Shown one piece after another: positions 1 through 5,876 of a DNA stretch of 7,608 nt (positions are counted from its first letter, which is position 1; each line of letters starts with the position of its first letter). The DNA lies in assembly GCA_030592625.1 (NCBI GenBank), contig JAUVIY010000118.1, positions 1 through 7,608 of the forward strand. The letters are read 5' to 3'. Source of the DNA: Spirochaeta sp. GTDB taxonomy: Bacteria > Spirochaetota > Spirochaetia > DSM-2461. Under the pieces are notes generated by a model. That model was not told the DNA's origin. It made no database searches and saw only the letters and a program-made list of their open reading frames with translations. The position numbers were made by a program, and so were the translations under genes.

Positions 1-658
1 ATTCCGTATAAACTTCCATCTGGGGATGATCCGGGCCCAGGTGACAACGGCCGCAGGTTTCGGGGGCTCTGGCCTGGGCCAGGGAGAAGTCGTGCCGGGA
101 GTGACAGGCGGCGCAGGAACCGGTGGAACCATCGGGATTAACCCGGCCGATACCGAAATTGGGCCATGTATCGGCGGTGAGTTTTCCGTCATCGGCAACT
201 TTCACGAAGGAACCGTGGCATTGCTGACAGCCATTTACTGAAGCGCTTGGTCCTTCCACCACTTCTCCGAGAAAGTTGTCCAGACTGCCCAGCACCTCTC
301 CGGCCTTGGCATGATGGGACGCTGTGAATTGCTCCGCCTCCAGGGCGTGGCATTCGGCACAGTCTGTCGGGGATACGATTGTAGCGACGAATGCGTCAAA
401 ATGCTCAAAACCGTCGATATCACCCTCATCGGCAAGGTGGCATTCGGCGCATCCGACACCGGCGTCACCATGGCCGCTTCCCTTCCAGCTGGCAACAATT
501 GCGGGAGTTTTCTTGGTATGGCATTCCAGGCAGCGTCTCGAATCCGAAGTTACAACGGCATTCGATGTGTTCAGTATCAGGGCCTGGTTCTTCTCGATAG
601 AGCATGAGACCGTCAGGGCCAGCATGGTCAGAATAATCAGAAAAATGCTGATTCTCAT
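1..658 (-). CDS. Exported multiheme cytochrome c, hydroxylamine oxidoreductase (HAO)-type, partial (C-terminus off the left edge)
   Basis: Frame read directly on the minus strand from ATG 658, open to the window edge, giving 219 residues. An N-terminal hydrophobic export signal (about residues 3-18) ends at Cys19 (LTVSC), which may be a loose lipobox. Six CxxCH heme c motifs follow with their cysteines starting at 43 (CLECH), 70 (CAECH), 100 (CAECH), 144 (CQQCH), 182 (CAACH) and 202 (CGRCH). Just after the sixth comes GPDHPQMEVY (D210-H211), which I recognise as the Asp-His/HPQxExY signature of the HAO and octaheme hydroxylamine/nitrite reductase family; two more hemes are expected beyond the edge. 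The likely place is the periplasm, acting on small nitrogen compounds (hydroxylamine, nitrite, NO) in either direction. It starts 17 bases after the ferritin-like gene, with GGGGGG at 665-670 as Shine-Dalgarno. The family call is fairly secure; the substrate is inference. A plain multiheme electron carrier remains possible. Confidence 0.85.
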   Translation of the reverse strand, partial: MRISIFLIILTMLALTVSCSIEKNQALILNTSNAVVTSDSRRCLECHTKKTPAIVASWKGSGHGDAGVGCAECHLADEGDIDGFEHFDAFVATIVSPTDCAECHALEAEQFTASHHAKAGEVLGSLDNFLGEVVEGPSASVNGCQQCHGSFVKVADDGKLTADTWPNFGIGRVNPDGSTGSCAACHSRHDFSLAQARAPETCGRCHLGPDHPQMEVYTE

Positions 659-675
659 TTCTTTCCCCCCTTGCA

Positions 676-1113
676 TCAGTAATAATCCCGGAGACTTCTG
701 AGCCTTTCCGCGTGTTCGGCCTCAAAAACGGCCAATCCCTTGATGAATTCCTTGAAATCTCCGGACACCGAGGCTGCCGCGCTGTTGTACATGGCCTCTG
801 CGTGTTCCTCCCTGTCGATGGCCAGGGATATCAGGTCCGCTACCGACAATTCGTCTTCGTATTTGTCCGGCATGGACAATTTGAAATCAGGCGGGAACTG
901 GATATAGGCCTGACTTTTACCGACGTTATATTCCCTCAATATCTTCGCGTGGGCCAGTTCCTGCTTCTCCAGAAGCTCGGCAAGTGATTTGACGGGTTCG
1001 GCGAGATTTTTCTTGAGCATAGCCCTGTAAAAAGCGGCCGAGTCATCTTCAAACTCCACGGCGAGTTTCAGAAAGTCGGCGATGGACAGAAAATTTTCCT
1101 TAGAACTTGTCAT
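676..1113 (-). CDS. Ferritin-like (rubrerythrin-type) diiron four-helix protein
   Basis: 145 residues from ATG 1113, a start supported by GAGAGG at 1121-1126 seven bases upstream; a longer reading from 1146 adds 11 residues with no better site. Two helix-pair repeats carry the ligand pattern of the ferritin/rubrerythrin superfamily: E22 seven residues before Y29, E52-x2-H55, E102 seven residues before Y109, and E131-x2-H134. No C-terminal rubredoxin domain (no CxxC pairs) is present, so it is an erythrin-like single-domain protein and has no built-in electron-acceptor centre. Relatives reduce peroxides or oxygen or handle iron in the cytoplasm; no signal peptide is visible. The gene overlaps the end of the nqrF-like gene by 14 bases and is followed by the cytochrome gene, so it is co-expressed with the redox complex. 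Its partner and substrate are unknown; protection of the Fe-S complex, or electron receipt from it, is inference. Confidence 0.85.
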   Translation of the reverse strand: MTSSKENFLSIADFLKLAVEFEDDSAAFYRAMLKKNLAEPVKSLAELLEKQELAHAKILREYNVGKSQAYIQFPPDFKLSMPDKYEDELSVADLISLAIDREEHAEAMYNSAAASVSGDFKEFIKGLAVFEAEHAERLRSLRDYY

Positions 1114-2176
1114 ACCATATCCTCTCTTCCGGTACGTCCTTTGCAATCAGGGCGGCCGTGACGGCATCAATCATTATGGGAGGTCCGCAGAGGTAGGCCT
1201 CTCCACTGATATCCCCGGGCAGCTCCTTTTCAATGACACTGTGAATGAAGCCGATTTTTCCGGACCAATCATCATCAGGCTCAGAAAGCGCCGGGTAATA
1301 TTTGAGTCCGGTTTTATGAGCTGCGAGATCGACAAATTCTTCATGATCGTAAAGATCTGCAGTGCTTCGGGCACCGTAAAAGAGCCAGAGCGTCCTGTTC
1401 ATGTCGTGCCTGTCCCAGTGGAGCAGAATGGACTTTATGGGAGCCAGACCGACTCCTCCGGCGACACAGATAATGTCCCTGTGGGAATCCTGCCTCAGGA
1501 AGAAGTCGCCGTAGGGTCCGGAGAATTCCAGGGGTTCCCCGACAGAGAGGGAATGGATGTAGGTAGAGCCCAATCCGTCGGGAATGAGTTTGACGTTTAT
1601 CTCGATTCGGTCCCGGTCGTCGGGACAACTGGCCATGGAATAGGCTCGATAATCAATCTCCGGCCCGGTGGGTATTTTAACCTGAACGTACTGACCCGGT
1701 TTGTAGGTAATTTCATCATCCCCGGACAGGGAAACCCCGACTCTCCTGATATCAGAAGTCAATGGATCAAAAACGGTGATTTGCCCCGTGTATTCCCTGA
1801 TATTCAGGTATTCCTCGGGGATGTGCAGTTTCATGTCATTCTTGACTTTCAACTGACAGGTGAGTCTGTAGCCTTCCCGTTTCTCCACCGGACTGAGCAT
1901 CAGCTCTTCAGTGGGAAGAACCCCGCCTCCACCTTCAGTGACGATCAGCTTGCAATATCCGCAGGTTCCCTTGCCGCCGCAGGCCGAAGGAATGAAATAC
2001 TTGCTTTCGAAAAGATTCCGCAGAAGTGTCGTTCCGCCCTTCGCCTGAATTTCCTTGTCGTCGTTGATGGTGAGAGTACAGGGACCGTAGTTGTTGATCA
2101 CCCTGTCCATGAATATCAGCAGCAGCGCGATAATCAGGGCAAAGGAGTTTGAAAATATCAGAGCTTTGAGAATCAT
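1100..2176 (-). CDS. nqrF: NqrF-like NADH dehydrogenase subunit (TM helix, 2Fe-2S, FAD, NADH domains)
   Basis: 358 residues. An N-terminal membrane helix (about 4-22) is followed by a plant-type 2Fe-2S domain with C66, C72, C75 (CGGKGTCGYC) and C107, then a ferredoxin-reductase module: FAD-binding RAYS at 177-180, the nucleotide-binding GGVGLAP at 240-246, CGPP at 330-333 and a C-terminal aromatic (YDKF). This is the domain order of NqrF, which takes electrons from NADH through FAD to 2Fe-2S and hands them to the Cys-bound iron centre of NqrD/E. It is about 50 residues shorter than the roughly 408-residue Vibrio NqrF, mainly because the loop between the FAD-domain strand VQVKIP and RAYS is very short. 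ATG 2176 overlaps the rnfA stop by four bases (ATGA). It occupies the place where Rnf operons carry rnfB. A soluble oxygenase reductase is less likely because of the TM helix and context. Confidence 0.93.
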   Translation of the reverse strand: MILKALIFSNSFALIIALLLIFMDRVINNYGPCTLTINDDKEIQAKGGTTLLRNLFESKYFIPSACGGKGTCGYCKLIVTEGGGGVLPTEELMLSPVEKREGYRLTCQLKVKNDMKLHIPEEYLNIREYTGQITVFDPLTSDIRRVGVSLSGDDEITYKPGQYVQVKIPTGPEIDYRAYSMASCPDDRDRIEINVKLIPDGLGSTYIHSLSVGEPLEFSGPYGDFFLRQDSHRDIICVAGGVGLAPIKSILLHWDRHDMNRTLWLFYGARSTADLYDHEEFVDLAAHKTGLKYYPALSEPDDDWSGKIGFIHSVIEKELPGDISGEAYLCGPPIMIDAVTAALIAKDVPEERIWYDKF

Positions 2177-2751
2177 AAACCGGCCACTCCGGTAAACCCG
2201 ATAAATCCCAGGGCCATGATTCCGGCAATAATGGCGGTTATCCCCGGAGCGCCGAAATTACTCAAGGGTTTGGAAAATACAAGATTTCTTCTGAGCCCGC
2301 CCATTGTGATGATGGCCAGCAGCCACCCGACGCCGGATCCGAATGAGTATAGAACGGTTTCGATGAAACCGTAGGATCGAAGGACCATGAAGAGGGATAT
2401 TCCCAGAATGGCACAGTTGACTGTAATCAGGGGCAGGAAAATTCCGAATGAAAGATAGAGTATCGGAAAATAGCGATCGATGACGATTTCCAGTATCTGG
2501 ACGATGGTCGCTATTGTCACGATGAAGACCAGGAACTGAAGATATTCGAGTCCCAGAGGTACCAGGATGATAGTCTGGATAAGCCAATTCGCGGATGCGG
2601 TGAGGGTCATCACCATAGTGACGGCGATCCCCATGCCGGCGGCAACGTTAATCTTTTTGGAGATGGTGACGAAGGGACACATACCGAGGAAGTATGTGAG
2701 AGCGATATTGCTGGTGATAACCGAGGCGAATAGCAGAAGAAGCGGATTCAT
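2173..2751 (-). CDS. rnfA: RnfA/NqrE-type integral membrane subunit
   Basis: 192 residues, the usual family length, about six membrane helices. It carries the family's two membrane-embedded cysteines: C25 in YFLGMCPF near the N-terminus and C113 in TVNCAILG. With the matching pair in RnfE these bind the intramembrane iron centre that carries electrons across the membrane in Rnf and Nqr (established for the families). Keeping both cysteines argues that electron transfer through this subunit pair is intact. Start ATG 2751 overlaps the rnfE stop by four bases and its own stop overlaps nqrF by four bases, consistent with translational coupling. RnfA and NqrE cannot be separated from sequence alone; the rnf name follows the surrounding RnfC/D/G types. 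Confidence 0.93.
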   Translation of the reverse strand: MNPLLLLFASVITSNIALTYFLGMCPFVTISKKINVAAGMGIAVTMVMTLTASANWLIQTIILVPLGLEYLQFLVFIVTIATIVQILEIVIDRYFPILYLSFGIFLPLITVNCAILGISLFMVLRSYGFIETVLYSFGSGVGWLLAIITMGGLRRNLVFSKPLSNFGAPGITAIIAGIMALGFIGFTGVAGL

Positions 2752-3416
2752 GACTTGCTCCCCCTGTTCCGTATCATATTGATAATCAGGATGAAGGTTC
2801 CCAACGCGAAGAAGGCCCCGGGAGGAATCGTGAACAGGGCGATACGTGGTAACTCATCGGGCAATAATGTAAACCCGAGAATCGATCCGAAGCCGATCAA
2901 CTCCCTGAATATCGATATGAGTGTCAGCGAGAACGTATAACCCAGTCCGACTCCCAGTGCATCCGCTACAGAGAGGCCGACGGAGTTGTTTATGGCATAT
3001 GCCTCTGCCCGGCCCATGAGTATGCAGTTCGTAATAATCAGGGCGACATAAGGCCCAAGGGCCTTGCTGGCTTCCGGCAGAACAATCTTGAGAATCAAAT
3101 CTACGGTGATAACCAGGCTTGAGATGATGAGCATGTACGCAATCATTCTCACCCGTTCGGGTATCAGGTTTCTGAGTGAGCTGATTATGGCTGAATTGAC
3201 CACCAGGACCAGTGTGACTGCCGCGCTCATAACAAGGGCGTTGCTCACCAGGTTGGTAACGGCCAGGGTGGAGCAGAGTCCCAGCATCATCCCGAAGATG
3301 GGATTATTGTGCCAGACGCCTTCTTTGAATACCATCCAGCTTTTGGTTTTGAGGAGTTTGTATCCCTTCTGGGGGACTTTCAGATTCACTGAACCCTGAT
3401 TCATCGAATCACCCAT
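2748..3416 (-). CDS. rnfE: RnfE/NqrD-type integral membrane subunit
   Basis: 222 residues from ATG 3416, preceded by GGGGG at 3423-3427 with six bases of spacing and starting two bases after the rnfG stop. A TTG at 3422 would add two residues but has no room for a Shine-Dalgarno; an ATG at 3404 is also possible. A polar N-terminus of about 35 residues precedes the conserved NNPIFGMMLGLCSTLAVT segment and about six helices. C48 (LGLCSTLA) and C131 (ITNCILMGRAEA) are the two conserved iron-ligand cysteines, mirroring those of RnfA; RnfA and RnfE are inverted-topology homologues forming the membrane core. The NCxxxGRAEA motif is diagnostic for the RnfE/NqrD family. Together with RnfA it should pass electrons between the cytoplasmic 2Fe-2S of the NqrF-like subunit and the periplasmic FMN of RnfG. 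Confidence 0.93.
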   Translation of the reverse strand: MGDSMNQGSVNLKVPQKGYKLLKTKSWMVFKEGVWHNNPIFGMMLGLCSTLAVTNLVSNALVMSAAVTLVLVVNSAIISSLRNLIPERVRMIAYMLIISSLVITVDLILKIVLPEASKALGPYVALIITNCILMGRAEAYAINNSVGLSVADALGVGLGYTFSLTLISIFRELIGFGSILGFTLLPDELPRIALFTIPPGAFFALGTFILIINMIRNRGSKS

Positions 3417-3418
3417 AT

Positions 3419-3988
3419 TCAACCCCCGAAATCCCTGTTCAGGTTTTCAAGTCCCTCATTTATCAGTACTTCAAGGGCCTGGCTCGTTTTCGTCGCCCCG
3501 GAGATGGCATCAACCTCATTGGCAGCTATTGCGAATTTAACAATCTTTACCTGCGGTTCAATGGAAAGCCCGGAAAATGAGTCCTGGAAGGACTTTTCGG
3601 AAATACGACCACCCAGCCCCGGCGTCTCTCCCTGGGAAAGAACCCTGAGCCCGAAAAGTTCCGATTTGTCCATTTCCACGGCGATAAGGACTTCTATCAG
3701 GCTCCAGAGACCCGGTCCCCGGGACTTGAAAGCAACCGTAGAACGATCCGCTTCCTTTCCGACATAGTAGATATTGACCCCTCTCTCAACTGTATTGAAC
3801 CAATCGGCAAAATCCGATTCCACTGTTTCCTCAGTGAAGGGATAGTTGTACAGGTCCAGAATCTCCGCGTAAAGACGCCGGTTGAAAACTGCCGAGGCCT
3901 TAATATACGCGAGGTTTCCTCCGGTAAGCAGCAATGTACAGAGTGTGAAAAGGATAAGAAGAAAAACCACCATCCGGAAATCTTTCAT
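3419..3988 (-). CDS. rnfG: RnfG/NqrC-type subunit with covalent FMN site
   Basis: 189 residues from ATG 3988, which overlaps the rnfD stop in ATGA and has AGGAAGG about seven bases upstream; the open frame running on to 4309 is antisense-like sequence within rnfD and not part of the protein. One N-terminal membrane anchor (about 6-24) is followed by an FMN-binding domain on the periplasmic side. ETPGLGGRI (121-129) is the conserved loop and ISGATKTS carries S163-G-A-T166, the Thr to which FMN is joined by a phosphoester bond by the ApbE transferase in this family. Length is close to RnfG (about 200) and shorter than typical NqrC (about 255). Its FMN is the natural relay between the RnfA/E iron centre and RnfD, or a periplasmic cytochrome. 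No apbE gene is in the window. Confidence 0.92.
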   Translation of the reverse strand: MKDFRMVVFLLILFTLCTLLLTGGNLAYIKASAVFNRRLYAEILDLYNYPFTEETVESDFADWFNTVERGVNIYYVGKEADRSTVAFKSRGPGLWSLIEVLIAVEMDKSELFGLRVLSQGETPGLGGRISEKSFQDSFSGLSIEPQVKIVKFAIAANEVDAISGATKTSQALEVLINEGLENLNRDFGG

Positions 3989-4911
3989 GCGCCGGCCTTC
4001 CTGAAACGTCTCTGAAGAATCCCGTAATCGATAATGCCTCCGAAGATCCCCGCAAGAAGTACTGCAAAGAGGATGCCGTCCGGAAAGGCTGAGAATCGAC
4101 GGATAACGGCTCCTGCAATTCCGGCGATGATTCCGGTTACCCACCGTCCCCGGGCGGTCCGGGAAATCGTTCGATAATCCGGAAGGATGAAAAAGGCCGT
4201 TAGCAGAGTATTCCCGAGCAGCATGTCGGCGGCACCCAGGGCTGTTTCCGGGGAAACCAGATCGATGATAAAGAACACGATTATATAAGAGAGAATAAAG
4301 GAGAGGCAAATCCGATAATCAACGGCTCGCAGGAGGAGCAGGAGGATGCCCAGGATGATAATAACAAGGGGATAGGCGGCACCGGCTGTCTGCGGGAAGG
4401 CACCCCTGATTAGCGCGGGAACCAGGTTTGAGCCTGCTTCCGAAAAAAGGATGTATGGGTTATCCACTGTTGGAACGCCGGCGCCCCAGTGGGAGAATCC
4501 TGCAAAAGCCTCTGTAAAGGGATAGATATAGCCGTATCCGAAAGCCTGAGAGAAACTCAATACAGCAAATGTCCAGCCGAAGGCGGTAGGGGAGACGATC
4601 GCCCGGCCGTGCCCCCCGAAGAATACCACTATGATAATCAGGGTGAAAATGATGGCCAGGGATGACTGGAGCAGGGGGAGAGCCGGAGGCAGAACAAGTG
4701 GGATGAGAAACCAGGCCGTAACGGCATACCCCCGGTCTTTTTCTTTCTGTAATCTTCTGGATCCTTCCTCAATAAGGACACCCAGAATGCAGGATATTGT
4801 CAGGAGGGCGGCAAGACGCCAACCGTAGCGCCCGATTCCCAGGAGATACAGGGGTAATGTTGCCAGAGAGATGATGTAATCGTTTCTCTGTGATCTATGA
4901 AGCGTCGTCAT
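3985..4911 (-). CDS. rnfD: RnfD/NqrB-type integral membrane subunit, divergent
   Basis: 308 residues from ATG 4911, chosen because GGAGG lies at 4917-4921, five bases upstream; the frame stays open to 5031 but that part lies wholly inside rnfC. It overlaps rnfC by 17 bases. About nine to ten membrane helices are visible. Recognition rests on the conserved block FGGHGRAIVSPTAFGWTFAVLSF (split here: FGGHG at 98-102, then PTAFG, then SF), the LLLGNTLLTAFFI stretch and the RGRWVTG/IRRFSAFPDGILFAVLLAG tail, which match RnfD positions. Two family motifs are changed: where RnfD/NqrB carry S-G-A-T-P-L with the flavinylated Thr, this protein has GAGVPTV (T148), and the usual ATDPVTSP is LPDYRTIS (about 233-240). 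Whether it still binds FMN covalently is doubtful. Length fits RnfD, not the roughly 410-residue NqrB. Confidence 0.88.
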   Translation of the reverse strand: MTTLHRSQRNDYIISLATLPLYLLGIGRYGWRLAALLTISCILGVLIEEGSRRLQKEKDRGYAVTAWFLIPLVLPPALPLLQSSLAIIFTLIIIVVFFGGHGRAIVSPTAFGWTFAVLSFSQAFGYGYIYPFTEAFAGFSHWGAGVPTVDNPYILFSEAGSNLVPALIRGAFPQTAGAAYPLVIIILGILLLLLRAVDYRICLSFILSYIIVFFIIDLVSPETALGAADMLLGNTLLTAFFILPDYRTISRTARGRWVTGIIAGIAGAVIRRFSAFPDGILFAVLLAGIFGGIIDYGILQRRFRKAGA

Positions 4912-5818
4912 TGATGCCTCCGATCCCTGTACTGAGCGGGATATTTGACGGACAGACATGGGTGCATAGTCCGCACTGAAAGCAGAGATCGGCACCCAGG
5001 GAGTCCAGATCTTCAGCGCCGCTTTCGGCAAAATGGAACAAGATGCTGGGGGAAAGCCCCGCCGGGCACACCGATGAACAGGCCAGACAGTTGCAGCAGG
5101 GGCGCCGGGTGTCCAGGGCTTCGGAATAGTTCCTGTACGACAGTTTTCTTCGAGCCGAAGGTCGCTTCAGAATTCCGGATCTGACCACATCAAGACGCAG
5201 CATCTCCTCTGCAATGGCAATCACGTCTGATTCCGGTCCGATGATTTCCTCAGGGTCCAGTTCTCTCCGAGTCAGTGGATTGAATATAACCTGGTTTTCC
5301 GGGGGTATCTTCGTTTCGGGAAGAGAGTCGGAAAGATACGAAACGATATCCTTTACCCGAGATCCTCCGGGGGCCCTGACCCGGATGATCGACTCCGATC
5401 CCAGATGGACTTCGATATATCTGACATTGTCGAAGGATTTTCCGCAGATGGCCTCATACAGCCTTCCGGCTTCAGCAGGTGTGAGTAATATTCCGTTAAA
5501 TGATCGTTTATTAAAATCTCCGGCGAAATCCCCCCGATACCCTCCAAGCCCGGCGATTACCACCTGTTTCAACCCGAAGCGGGACTTGATTGCCGTCATA
5601 GTGGTATCCGGATCTCCAATGAGATCGACGTCATTCTGTCTATGTATTCCCTGAAGCCGGAGATCTGTCCTGAAATCAACGGTCAATCGGTCCTGTCGTG
5701 AACTGGCCCACCAGTTGCGCTTTTCAGGGGCAATGAGTTCCAGAAAATCCATTATATTCGAAGAAACAGGTGAGTTGATTGTTGAGGCACTGTGCATAAC
5801 AATAGCTTCGTACTTCAA
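4895..5818 (-). CDS. rnfC: Short RnfC-like subunit with two 4Fe-4S motifs, N-terminal NADH/FMN part missing
   Basis: 307 residues from TTG 5818; the TTG has AAGGA at 5825-5829 with six bases of spacing, while the ATGs at 5797 and 5752 have poor sites. Canonical RnfC is about 440 residues or more. Residues 109-200 match the RnfC/NqrA SLBB-like region (VIFNPLTRREL, GPESDVIAIAEE), and the C-terminus has two ferredoxin motifs: C241-x2-C244-x2-C247-x3-C251-P and C279-x2-C282-x2-C285-x3-C289-P. Missing are the N-terminal sandwich domain, the GLGGAGFPT nucleotide/FMN loop and INAAECEPY; the GLGG at 91-93 of this protein sits in a different context. NqrA has no Fe-S clusters, so this is RnfC-derived. 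It likely serves as a cytoplasmic Fe-S relay, while NADH binding is supplied by the NqrF-like subunit. Sequence upstream is AT-rich and non-coding, so the short form is not an obvious frameshift. Confidence 0.87.
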   Translation of the reverse strand: MKYEAIVMHSASTINSPVSSNIMDFLELIAPEKRNWWASSRQDRLTVDFRTDLRLQGIHRQNDVDLIGDPDTTMTAIKSRFGLKQVVIAGLGGYRGDFAGDFNKRSFNGILLTPAEAGRLYEAICGKSFDNVRYIEVHLGSESIIRVRAPGGSRVKDIVSYLSDSLPETKIPPENQVIFNPLTRRELDPEEIIGPESDVIAIAEEMLRLDVVRSGILKRPSARRKLSYRNYSEALDTRRPCCNCLACSSVCPAGLSPSILFHFAESGAEDLDSLGADLCFQCGLCTHVCPSNIPLSTGIGGINDDAS

Positions 5819-5824
5819 ATCAGT

Positions 5825-5829
5825 TCCTT
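5825..5829 (-). promoter_or_regulatory. Shine-Dalgarno deciding the TTG start of rnfC
   Basis: AAGGA on the minus strand with six bases before TTG 5818. No comparable site lies before the in-frame ATGs at 5797 or 5752, so the non-ATG start is preferred. A TTG start would lower translation of the first operon gene relative to its strongly started neighbour rnfD. Confidence 0.55.
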
Positions 5830-5846
5830 GTTGAATATATGACTGA

Positions 5847-5854
5847 ATTATCTA
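5847..5854 (-). promoter_or_regulatory. Candidate -10 region of the rnf operon promoter
   Basis: Minus strand reads TAGATAAT here: GATAAT (5852-5847) matches TATAAT at five of six positions, and TAGATA (5854-5849) is an alternative register. Its centre is 32-34 bp from the centre of the FNR-type box, which suits a class II activator site near -41.5 and removes the need for a good -35. Transcription would start near 5840-5842, giving a leader of about 25 bases that contains the rnfC Shine-Dalgarno. Confidence 0.5.
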
Positions 5855-5874
5855 TTAATATATGTTAATCGATA
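5849..5874. repeat. 26-bp imperfect palindrome, possible second operator
   Basis: Eleven of thirteen base pairs are symmetric about 5861.5, with inner TTAATATATGTTAA at 5855-5868. It is AT-rich, has no GC stem and is not followed by a T-tract, so it looks like a protein-binding site and not a terminator. The inner 14 bp match seven of ten FNR positions. The centre lies 22 bp (about two helical turns) from the perfect FNR-type box and it overlaps the predicted rnf -10, where a bound protein could block or modulate transcription. Confidence 0.4.
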
Positions 5875-5876
5875 AA

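Noticed and set aside
311..701. Plus-strand open frames opposite the cytochrome
   Set aside because: Three overlapping frames with no motifs, antisense to six in-frame CxxCH motifs.
1082..2152. Long open frame on the plus strand (356 codons) opposite the nqrF-like gene
   Set aside because: It lies fully antisense to a protein with clear 2Fe-2S, FAD and NADH motifs, shows no domain of its own, and arises from codon bias of the real gene.
3989..4309. Upstream extension of rnfG to 4309
   Set aside because: The extra residues are a shadow of rnfD membrane segments; ATG 3988 with the ATGA overlap and AGGAAGG gives a normal RnfG with its membrane anchor.
4912..5031. Upstream extension of rnfD to 5031
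   Set aside because: Lies inside the rnfC cluster-binding region; the extra 40 residues are unlike RnfD, and ATG 4911 has a strong GGAGG.
4895..5818. Calling the first gene nqrA
   Set aside because: NqrA lacks iron-sulfur clusters, while this protein has two complete CxxCxxCxxxCP motifs typical of RnfC.
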